Source: Spirodela intermedia (Eukaryota > Streptophyta > Magnoliopsida > Alismatales > Araceae). Taken from it: a stretch of 64,000 nucleotides of DNA. This document shows, piece after piece, positions 46,848 through 57,325 of this stretch. The translations under genes and the position numbers were made by a program. Below the pieces are notes generated by a model that was not told where the DNA came from, made no database searches, and worked only from the letters and a program-made list of their open reading frames with translations. Within the stretch, counting starts at the first letter, position 1. Each line of letters starts with the position of its first letter. The stretch spans positions 2,659,501 through 2,723,500 of the forward strand of contig LR746268.1 of assembly GCA_902729315.2 (NCBI GenBank). Direction: 5' to 3'.

Positions 46848-48506
46848 TGATAAGTCTTCATTATCATGAGTTAATAATTAGTAAATAATATAGTTTTAGC
46901 CTTAACTCATGATAAATAGACTTATATTTGTGTTAAAGAATGATTTTTGGTTTTCAATTGATTAACGTGAATTTTTGGGTAATTATGTGATTTTATACGA
47001 TTTTTACAGTCTTACTTTTGAGATAAATGAAGAACAAGAAATAGAAATAAAAATATTACAAAAATGGGGGGACCCGCCGGCCAGCCGTGCCCGCAAGCGG
47101 GTCGGAAGCATAGTCGGGGAGTAAGCCGCGAGCAAGGGCTCGAGCGGCTTGGCTTGGGGACCGACAGGCGGTCGTACACACGAGAGAAGGGACCGACGCG
47201 TTTGCCACTCCCCTTCCACGTCACCGGTGGCCAGCCGGCTGTGGGGCAAGGAGTGGTCGTACACACGAGAGAAGGGACTTTGCTCACAAAGCTAACATTA
47301 CTATATATTCGCCCGAAAACTCGGCGTACAACCGATGTGGGACTAAACCCACACCTTCCTCAGAAGAGGCGGGGTGACCGGCGCGGGTTCGAATCCTTCC
47401 AGAGTCAAAATTCATATATTTTTATCTGATTATCGCGACTTTCTTGCAGATCGCCGGTGAAGGATTAAGCAACGAGAATCGCTGGATCATCGGCGAAAAT
47501 CTCGTCAACGCGATTCGCGGAGCATTGCTACTAAAATTGCTGAACGATTCGCGATAAAAGGATCGCGAATCCATCGAGTAAATCATCTCCGATTGATCGA
47601 CGAACAAGCCATCGTCGGCAAGAGGACGATCCGCCGGGAGACCAGTCGCCACCTCCTAAGAGCATACCAGATGCGATGAAGAGCCTCCTCTTGCTGCGCG
47701 AACCTGAGGATGAAGCTCTCTAACACGCGCCCCACCTCCATGTAGCTCCTCTCTGTCTGGTGACAGCCACCGGAGAGCCGCAAAGTCGCCGTTTTTCCGC
47801 TCCGCCGGGTGACAGCCGCCGGAGACGATTCGACGACCCACTTCATTGATCTCTAGACTTCGTGAGAAGATCTAGAGATTGCCCATGTCGTCTTTGTCCA
47901 AGGAGAGCCTTCGAGGCCGTGGACACTGCACGATGATCCTCCCGAACGCTCAAGATTCCAGTGCATCGCCGACGCATTGCCGTCGCGACGCCGGAACTCT
48001 GTTTTCCTACTTTCAATTTAATTTACGCTTCATTTAGTGATACTTTGTTGATTTTAATTTACCAAACTATACTTCGTTCAATTATGATTCTTCCGGCTTT
48101 TACAGATCTTAATTTGATTAATTGAGTCGTCTATAATCGCCTACATAAGAATCGTCGGGCGGAACTTTGTTTCCGCCTGATTCGCGTTCACCGGGCGCTA
48201 ACGTTATCTTGACGTCCGCACCGTTATTTTCTTTTTTTCGTGAATTTTAAATATATTTCCTTTTTATTTCCTAGTATAAAATTCGTAAGAAAATCGTACT
48301 CATTGAGAAAAATTCTGAATAATTACTAAATATTATATTACATCCTTGTGATCGACCTGGAAAATTATCACTATTTTTGGAATTTTTATTGAATTATAAT
48401 TGATATGTTTATTTAGAAATACTTCTAAATATCTGAAAATTTGTATTTTCTAGTTTTATAAATTTTGTATTTGCGTGATTTAACATACAACGACTGAGTC
48501 ACGTCA
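46848..48506 (+). repeat. 3' LTR of element C
   Basis: It is 1659 bp, longer than the 5' LTR mainly because of a short tandem duplication around 47167-47195 (cggtcgtacac...gagaagggaccg). It carries the antisense snRNA-type motif (47333-47343 with TATATA 47302-47307) and GGTTCGAATCC (47386-47396). Confidence 0.92.
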
Positions 48507-51500
48507 TGGAGCAACAATCGAGGGGATGCTTTGATTTATGAATATATCAATCGTTGTTTCATCAACAGCATCGCCATGGTGCGACATCTCATATTAGTCA
48601 CGATATTATTCCCTAAATAGAGTATGAGCACCCACAGACCTCCTTTCAGATTTCAGATCATGTGGCTCCAACATGAAGACTTTCAAAGTTTCGTATAGAA
48701 TCACTAGTCTGGACATATCTCAGATTCTTCTATGGAGAACCTTAGCTATAAGTTAAGGAACCTCAAACTCCACCTTAAATAGTGGAACCGACATATCTAC
48801 AGGAATGTCCATACCCAGGTTGATGCATTGCAAAAAGAGTTAGTAGAGGTTGAAAGACTACTGCAAGCTAGATATTCAGATGCTGCTTGAGAAAAGAGGA
48901 GTAGAGTGAGCGATCAACTTGATGAGGTTGTGCGACGATAGGAGTTATTTTATCTCCAGAAATCATGCATCTAGTGGTTACAAGAGGGTGATAGAAACAC
49001 TCATTTCTTTCTTGCCTCGGTCGCTCACCGCTCACGTTCAGATTATACCTCTCTTTTAGAGACATATGATCAGGATCTTTCCCACATGCAAAAGGCAGGG
49101 GTTGAGTACTTTTGTACTCTCTTAACCTTTTAGCCAATCGAGATTTCTGATGATATGCTCACTTCAATCCCATCACTGGTCACTCACCATGAGAGCTCTC
49201 TCAGGACGGCCATACCCACGAGAGAAGAGATCAAGGAAGTAGTTTTCTCTATGAGCAGACATCGTGCACCCAGGCCTGATGGTTTCCCAGTTAATTTTTA
49301 CATCTCATGTTAGGATATCATTGGCACTGATCTCATTCAGGCTATCAAGAAAATCTTTTGTCATAAAGTCTTTACATAGAGTTGGAAGGCCACCTTCCTT
49401 GCACTTATACCGAAGGTGACTACTCCAACCTCATTTAGAGACTTTCGACCTATCAGTTTATACAACGTGTGTTATAAAGTTGTATCTAAGATCGTTACAT
49501 GTAGATTGAGTAGTTTCCTTAATAGACTTATATCTCTAGAGCAATGCGGATTTGTCAAGGGATGGTATATTCATGATAACATCATGCTAGTACATGAATT
49601 AGTACAGTCTTTTGGCCATGACTGTCAAGGCTTCAACATCATCATCAAATTAGACATGGAGAAGGCCTTTGATAGGATAGAGTGGAGTTTCCTCATTAAG
49701 GTTCTTAGATACTTTGGGTTCATTGACGATTTCATTGACTTAGTCGATGTATGTGTTAGGGAGAATCATTTCTCTTTATTGGTGAATGATAGCTCCACAC
49801 CATTCTTCACGGCCACAAGAGGTCTACGACAAGGTGATCCACTATCACCCACTCTCTTCATCTTGGTCGAAGAAGTCTTCACTCGATCCCTTACTTGAGC
49901 GATCAATCAAGGACTTATCCGACCATACTACTCGAAGAAGGATTGTTCGATCATCTCACACTCCCTCTTTGTTGATGATGTAATACTCTTCCTCAATGGA
50001 TGTGAGACATCCATTAGAGGGCTCATGAGTATTATCTCGAGGTATGAGCGAGCTGCAGGTCAACTCGTAAATGCCTCAAAGAGTAGCTTCATGGTAGACC
50101 ATTCTACCCCCATAAAGACCATATGATGCATCTAGGGCCTAACAGGGTTCTCTCATAGACACTTACCTTTTGACTATTTAGGATGTCCTATTTTCTTCAG
50201 CTGTAGGCACATACATTATTTTGACGCCCTAGTGGGCAAGTTGAGGAAGAAACTAGCGGGATGGAAGTTATAGCTTCTATCCCCTGGAGGACAGATCTAG
50301 TTGATACACCATGTCCTCATGAGCATGCCATTACACCTTCTGGCAGTCCATGAGCTACTAGACACCGTCTTACAAACTATTAGATAGATATGCACGTTCT
50401 TCCTTTGGGATGGACAACTTGAGGGACCTTGTCGCTAGTGCTGAGTTTTTTGGGAGAAAACATGTCGACTACAGATGAGGGTGGTCTAGGTATTAGGCGC
50501 CCTCAAGATGTACTCAACATGCTTCAAAAGAAACTCGTTTGGAGGATGAGGACCACACTATCAGTGTTAGGCTCTTTTGTGTCAGCCAAATATGGTGAGT
50601 GGGCTCGACAGCCGGCCGACATCAAAGGAGTCAAATGATGGGTAGACTGGCAGCGACATTGGTTGGAGATGGTGCCCCTTATTCGTTGGCGAGTGGGGCG
50701 AGGTGCGATCAATGCCTAGTATGACACTTGGCCAGAGGACACACTATTGGCCAGTTTTACCACTTTTACATCATCTTGGCCTTGCTTCACGGTAGCCCAA
50801 CTTCTCCAAGGAGACACTCGTCTACTTATTGAGAGGCATGGACTACCGTCGAACTTGTTACCAGCCATCACCATAATTGAGATGAGTTTTATTGAGGACC
50901 AACCCATCTGGACACTTATCATAGATGGCAGTTTCTCTTGTAGCTTCTCTTGGGAGCACTTTAGAAACTACTCCCCAAAAACATTTTGAGAAAATCTCAT
51001 ATGACATCCGGCCATCACACCTCGTGTTTCGTTCTTCCTATGGAAGTTCATGCACCGAGGACTGCCCACCGACGATCGAGTGATTGTCACTAATCAGGAG
51101 GTGGAAAGGAGATGTCATTATTGCTCTATCATGACAGACAAAAGTATGGAACATCTATTTTTCCATAGTGATATCGTTGTCGAGTGTTGGCGTCAACTTC
51201 TAGCGAATTGGCTTCCAATGCTCTCGTACAAACCTATGAGACCACCACTAGAGGTCTTTAGGAGAGTTATTGACTCACCAACGAGTGTCAAGGTTAGTCC
51301 CTTCATCCGTATCTCCATAGCATATATGTTATGAGAAATATAGAAGGGACGTAACTCATCTCGATTTGTAGGCCAAGTGATACATGCCATAGAGATTATG
51401 AGGCACATAACACAATGGCTTCGGAGTACTCATTTTTTGATGCCAAACAAAACGAAACGCTCACATTCTGTTTGTGAGGCTTTTGGGCTTTGGGGACTCC

Positions 51501-51956
51501 ATATCATACCTACACAAACTTAGACTACTATCTGATTTGTTAGATGGAAACCACTGAGGGCTGGACGGTGGAAACTCAACGTCGATGAAGCATCTCAAAA
51601 CAACCCAAGACCATCTGGAGAAGGAGGTATCTTACGCGATAGTACAGGATGCATTCTCTTTGCCTTTTCGAACTTTTATAATATACGAACTAATATTGTG
51701 GCAGAGGCTATGGCAATACGAGATGGTTTGCTTCTTTGTGAGGAGCAAAATATTATTAATAATATTGTCTTAGAATCTGATTCCTAAGTGTTAGTGGACA
51801 TGTTACGTGTAGACTCTTGTCCTCATTGGAGGCTCAAGAATATCTGGGCAGACATCATGTGATATCAAGGACGTATCACAACCATTACGTATCAGTTCCA
51901 AGAAGGGAATTAGACAGCTGACGCCCTTGCTATGCATAGAATCAGATCACATTGAA
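48507..51956 (+). pseudogene. LINE F ORF2: reverse transcriptase, zf-RVT and RNase H
   Basis: In order, RAPRPDGFPVNFY and then the reverse transcriptase core (FRPISLYNVCYKVVSKI, KLDMEKAFDRIEWSFL, RGLRQGDPLSPTLF at 49416-49898) are seen. After a frameshift comes FVDDVILFLNG, the catalytic aspartate pair, at about 49966. RVSFFLWKFMHRGLPTDDR and CHYC...MEHLFFHSD near 51030-51170 form a zf-RVT domain. WKLNVDEASQNNPRPSG and IVAEAMAIRDGLLLC near 51570-51740 form an RNase H domain. This is the order of plant L1 elements carrying a C-terminal RNase H. It contains many stops and shifts, so it is inactive. Confidence 0.85.
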
Positions 51957-52639
51957 GGGTAGTCTTCTCTTTTTAGTAGGACATACCTCTCAAAGCCTAA
52001 GGTGCTCATAGACTTGAGCAACTTGGCATACCCTCTTTACGCATACACCATACTTCACTATCGGCCCTTCCACAGCAGTGGCGTATTGCTTGGAAGATAC
52101 TAGGGGTGGTTACTATTGGCCATTGACGACCACAATGGAGATACAGGTACGTGTTTCCTTTGGTATTGTTTTCAGGTCTATCACAAGTCACAACCATGAC
52201 ATCATCATGGCGCTCATCCCACACCATCGATGTGGAATGTACTTTGCCTATCAGCACAAGACGGATAACAAGGCACATCATAATCTACTCGGGTACACTA
52301 CTTCCAATCATTACTCTCCTCATAATCACCTCACATCTACTATCTATCACCCTCAAATAGTGAGGACATAGAATTATCAACATATGTTGGCATCTACCCA
52401 CTTTTGAACTATAGGTCTATAGCACATCAGACTTACTAAACTAGTTGTGAATCGCCAACTTAGCACCTCTCTTAAGATCTCATTAGTACCATCAGCCAGC
52501 TTGAACCCATGAGAAGGTAAGGATCTATATCCATAGGATTGACCCTCTCTCCTCTCTCTCTCTCTCGATTCTCTATTTCTTTCTCCCTCCCTTTCTCTCT
52601 CTTCAAAAAAAAAGAAAAAAAAAGAAAAAAAAGAGAAGA

Positions 52640-52868
52640 GGCAGCCTACTTATTTTCCTAGAATCACTAGCCCATCATAGACAATTTGTGGAGGGTGAGG
52701 GAAAGGGCCCTCAAAAAAAAAAAAAAAAAAAAGAAAAAAGAGGGGGCAACCTACTTCCCTTCCCCTAATCCCTAGCCTAATACTCCAAAGGGAATTACCC
52801 TTGTACACCAAATAATGGGCATTAGTGGAGGGTAAAAAAAAAGGCCCTCAAAAAAAAAAAAAAAAGAG
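52640..52868 (+). repeat. Repeated unit with poly(A) ends in the LINE 3' region
   Basis: Two related units (about 52640-52739 and 52743-52868) share ggca(g/a)cctactt, gtggagggt and ggccctcaaaaaaa, and each ends in a poly(A) run. They look like a tandem copy of a LINE tail or a repeated 3' end. Confidence 0.65.
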
Positions 52869-53449
52869 AGAAAGAAGAGAGAGATAATAAGAGAAAAGAA
52901 AAGAGCTAGAACAAGAGACAAGTCATTCCTCATGGTGTGAAAGGTTCCCTACCTACTTAGAGGAAGTACGATAACTGATGGTACTAACAAGATCTTGGCC
53001 AAAAGGATTAGGTGCATCCAACACTAGGAAGTCAAATTCATATTTGGGCTTATTGTCATGCTTTAGCATAGTTCTATCCTCCTCACTACCCTAACCATTC
53101 TTTTCTCACCACTTTATATCATTTTATTTATTTCTTAGAACCACTTACTGCAGCAAACTCTTGTCTTGTAAGAACACCTCATGGCGCACAACATGGAGGT
53201 CTACACATCCTACTACTGTTGAGCGAATCTTTCAACTTCATGAACTCAAAGGTTCTTCCAGCTCAATGCAAATCAAATGCCTTCTTCAAATATGATGAGC
53301 GCACTAGAGTCTATCTCCAGTATTATCACATCCTTCATGTCATCCTCACCCCTTGTGCGAATGAGATCCCACTTATGTAACCTCAGAAAGAGGTCAAACT
53401 TATGTAACCACTCAATCAAATTTCTTCATTTCAAAAAAAAAAAAAAAAA

Positions 53450-54297
53450 ACTTAGTAGGCCACCATAGTATGCACACATTGTAAATTATCTAGTTAGTGG
53501 TCAACTTTCAAATAAATGGAATTATAATGTAAGATTTTTTTTTTCAAAAATATTGATCAATTTAACTAGGAAAAACTTGAATTATTTCATTTGGGAGTTA
53601 ATTACATTTATCAGAGATGTGTGTCTAAAGAAGAACAAAGAAGTTTTTAATTTTTGTCACTCTTCATTTTGTGGTGGTTATTATTCTCCTAAAATCATAT
53701 TAATGAAGGTATTTCAAGCTGAATTTTATTGTCCATCTTTGTTTAAAGATTCATATGAATATGTTTAGCAATATTTGAGGTGTCAAGCTGCAAATAATAT
53801 AAACAAAAGAGATTCCATGTCTTTGCAAGCCATCATAGAGCTAGAGATTTTTGATTTATAGAGAATAGATTTTATGGGATCATTTCCTCTATTGATAGGA
53901 AATGAATATGTATTGATGACAATCAACTATGTATCTAGATGGGTAGAGGCTATCCTTACTAGGACTCATGATCGTAATATTGTCATTAAATTTTTAGAGC
54001 AAACTATTTTCTCATAGGTTGGATGTCTTAAGGTAATTTTGAGTGATGGATGGTCACACTTCAACAACTCATATTTCAAGAGTTTGTTGAAGAGATATGG
54101 AGTCCAGCACAAGATGACCACTCCATACCATCCTCAAGCCAATGGTCAAGTTGAGGTATGCAATAGGGAGATTATGAAAATTCTCAAGAAGATCATTCAG
54201 CTATATGGGAAGGGCTAGGCAAACAAGTTTTCTGAAGTCCTATGGCTTATAGTACTGCCTATAAGTGTCCTTTGGGGATGTCTCCTTATAGGCTTAT
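53450..54297 (+). pseudogene. Gypsy element E: integrase fragment
   Basis: The frame resumes after the LINE poly(A) with YAHIVNYLVSG. It goes through the zinc-binding region (CHSSFCGGYYS, FYCPSLFKD) and the integrase core (RIDFMGSFP, VSRWVEAI, VILSDGWSHF, TPYHPQANGQVEV). The D, D and E positions are visible, but stop codons (several from TGG to TAG) and the SDG-W change show decay. It is interrupted after ...MSPYRLI by LTR D1 with target duplication CTTAT (54293-54297). Confidence 0.9.
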
Positions 54298-55333
54298 TGA
54301 TAAGTCTTCATTATCATGAGTTAATAATTAGTAAATAATATAGTTTTAGCCTGAACTCATGATAAATAGACTTATATTTGTGTTAAAGCATGAAAAGTGG
54401 TTTTTAGTTGATTAACGTGAATTTTTGGGTAATTATGTGATTTTATACGATTTTTACAGTCTTAGTTTTGAGATAAATGAAGAACAAGAAATAAAAATAA
54501 AAATATTGCAAAATTGGGGGACCCGCCAGCCAGCCGGGCCTGCAAACGGGTCGGAAGCGCAGTCGGGGAGTAGCCGCGGGCAGGGGCTCGAGCGGCTTGC
54601 TTGGATCGATAGGGGCACGTGTGCGCCACTCCCCTTCCACGTCACCCGTGGTCTGCCGGCTGTGGGGCAAGGAGTAGTCGTACACGCGAGAGGATTTGCA
54701 TAGAAAGCTAACTTTACTATATAATCGCCCGAATAATCCGCGCACAACCGATGTGGGACTAAATGGGCGGGCGACCGCCGCAGGTTTGAATCCTCCCAGA
54801 GTCAAAATTCATATATTTTTAACTGATTATCGCGACTTTCCTGCAGATCGCCGGTGAAGGATTAAGCAACCGGAATCGCTAGATCATTGGCGAAAATCTC
54901 GTCAACGCGATTCGCGGAGCATTGCTACTAAAATTTCTGAACGATTCACGATAAAAGGATCGCAATCCATCGAGTAAATCATCTCCGATTGATCGACGAA
55001 CAAGCCGTCGTCGGGAAGAGGACGATCCGCCGGGAGACCAGTCGCCACCTCTTGAGAGCGTACTAGATGCGATGAAGAGCCTCCTCTTGCTGCGCGGACC
55101 TGAGGATGAAGCTCCCTAACACGCGCCTCACCTCCATCCAGCCCCTCTCCGTCGGGTGACAGCCGCCGGAGAGCCGCAAAGTCGCCGTTTTTCTGCTTCG
55201 CCGGGTGACAGCCGCCGAAGACGATTCGACGACCCACTTCATTGGTCTCTAGACTTCGCGAGAAGATCTAGAGATTGCCCACGTCGTCTTTGTCCAAGGA
55301 GAGCCTTCGAGGCCGTGGACACTGCACGACGAC

Positions 55334-57102
55334 TGATAAGTCTTCATTATCATGAGTTAATAATTAGTAAATAATATAGTTTTAGCCTTAACTCATGATA
55401 AATAGACTTATATTTGTGTTAAAGCATGAAAAGTGGTTTTCAGTTGATTAACGTGAATTTTTGGGTAATTATGTGATTTTATACGATTTTTACAGTCTTA
55501 GTTTTGAGATAAACGAAGAACAAGAAATAAAAATAAAAATATTGCAAAATGAGGGAATCCGCCGGCCAGCCGGGCCCGCCCGCAAGCGGGTCGGAAGCGC
55601 AGTCGGGGAGTAGCCGCGAGCGGGGGCTCAAGCGGCTTGCTTGGATCGATAGGGGCACGTGTGCGCCACTCCCCTTCCACGTCACCGGTGGTCAGCCGGC
55701 TGTGGGGCAAGGAGTGGTCGTACACGCGAGAGGATTTTGCCTATAACTTTACTATATATTCGCCCAAATAATCTGCGCACAACCGATGTGGGACTAAACC
55801 CGCGTCACACCTTGTTCAGGGGCAGGCGACCGCCGCGGGTTCGAATCCTCCCAGAGTCAAAATTCATATATTTTTAACTGATTATCGCGACTTTCCTGCA
55901 GATCGCCGGTGAAGGATTAAGCAACCGGAATCGCTGGATCATCGGCGAAAATCTCGTCAACGCGATTCGCGGAGCATTGCTACTAAAATTTCTGAACGAT
56001 TCGCGATAAAAGGATCGCAATCTATCGAGTAAATCATCTCCGATTGATCGACGAACAAGCCGTCGTCGGGAAGAGGACGATCCGCCGGGAGACCAGTCGC
56101 CACCTCCTGAGAGCGTACCAGATGCGATGAAGAGCCTCCTCTTGCTGCGCGGACCTGAGGATGAAGCTCCCTAACACACGCCTCACCTCCATCCAGCCCC
56201 TCTCCGTCGGGTGACAGCCGCCGGAGAGCCGCAAAGTCGCCGTTTTTCCGCTCCGCCGGGTGACAGCCGCCGGAGACAATACGACGACCCACTTCATTGG
56301 TCTCTAGACTTCACGAGAAGATCTAGAGATTGCCCACGTCATCTTTGTCCAAGGAGAGCCTTCGAGGCCGTGGACACTGTACGACGACCCTCCCGAACAC
56401 TCAGGATTCCGGTGCATCGCCGACGCGTCGCCGTCGCAACGCCGGAACTCTGTTTTCCTGCTTTATCTAGAGATTGCCCACGTCGTCTTTGTCCAAGGAG
56501 AGCCTTCGAGGCCGTGGACACTGCACGACGACCCTCCCGAACGCTCAGGATTCCGGTGCATCGCCGACACGTCGCCGTCGCGACGCCGGAACTCTGTTTT
56601 CCTGCTTTCAATTTAATTTACGCTTCATTTAGTGATACTTTGTTGATTTTTATTTACCAAACTATACTTCGTTCAATTACGATTCTTCCGGCTTTTACAG
56701 ATCTTAATTTGATTAATTGAGTCGTCTGTAATCGCCTACGTAAGAATCGCCGGGCAGAACTGTGTTTCCGCCTGATTCGCGTTCGCCGGGCGCTGACATC
56801 ATCCTGACGTCCGCACCCTTATTTCCTTTTTTTTCGTGAATTTTAAATATATTTCCTTTTTATTTCCTAGTATAAAATTCGTAAGAAAATCGTACTCATT
56901 GAGAAAAATTCTGAATAATTACCAGATATTATATTACATCCCTGTGATCGACCTGGAAAATTACCGCTATTTTTGGAATTTTTATTGAATTATAATTGAT
57001 ATATTTATTTAGAAATACTTCTAAATATCCGAAAATTCGTATTTTCTAGTTTTATAAATTTTAAATTTGCGTGATTTAACATACAACGACTGAGTCACGT
57101 CA
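55334..57102 (+). repeat. 5' LTR of element D with internal 144-bp tandem duplication
   Basis: The 1769-bp LTR begins TGATAAG and ends GAGTCACGTCA. Segment 56321-56464 is repeated at 56465-56608. It contains the antisense snRNA-type motif (55784-55794, TATATA 55753-55758) and GGTTCGAATCC (55838-55848). Confidence 0.92.
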
Positions 57103-57107
57103 AATTT

Positions 57108-57125
57108 TGGCGCCGTTGCCGGGGA
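57108..57125 (+). other. Primer-binding site of element D (tRNA-Asp type)
   Basis: TGGCGCCGTTGCCGGGGA is a canonical Athila/Tat primer-binding site lying five bases after the LTR. Confidence 0.88.
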
Positions 57126-57325
57126 TGTATTGCATAATATTTAGTATTTTTCTGTTTTTCTCTTAGAGTACACAAAAAAAAAAAAAAAAAAACTTTACTC
57201 TTGTTTTATTTTCTTTTTGCTGATTTTTATTAGAAAAAGGGAACGAAAAGAAGCACGGCAAGGACTGGAGCATCCTGAAGGAGGGTAACAGTTACTAACT
57301 TTTTCCCTCGAATTTATTGATTTTT

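Larger units (their letters stand above)
40876..48506 (+). mobile_element. LTR retrotransposon C: complete Gag-only (TR-GAG type) element
   Basis: This is a complete 7631-bp element inserted in the LINE endonuclease. It has target duplication TGGAG, 5' LTR 40876-42507, primer-binding site 42514-42531, a Gag frame 42726-45245, a non-coding 3' region, polypurine tract 46835-46847 and 3' LTR 46848-48506. No protease, reverse transcriptase, RNase H or integrase is present. After Gag comes the short motif aattcagcgctgcatggg with ggcaacccatgg, which in Athila/Tat elements follows pol. This makes it a non-autonomous gypsy-type element that needs enzymes from a partner. Confidence 0.93.
48507..53449 (+). 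mobile_element. L1-type LINE F, 3' part
   Basis: It resumes after element C with the second copy of TGGAG. It holds the rest of endonuclease, reverse transcriptase, zf-RVT and RNase H remains to about 51956. Then comes a 3' non-coding region with several A-rich tracts (about 52605-52635, 52715-52739, 52849-52866), ending in a poly(A) run at about 53427-53450. Gypsy E resumes immediately after. Confidence 0.8.

Noticed and set aside
38372-54297. Idea that gypsy E supplies the missing enzymes to C and D in cis
   Set aside because: E is 5' truncated, full of stops and split by insertions. It is the host of these insertions, not an active partner.
56211-56720. Plus-strand open frame of 169 codons in D-type LTRs (also 62298-62807)
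   Set aside because: It is created by the 144-bp tandem duplication, a multiple of three. It is absent in C, and the product is low-complexity and unlike any protein.
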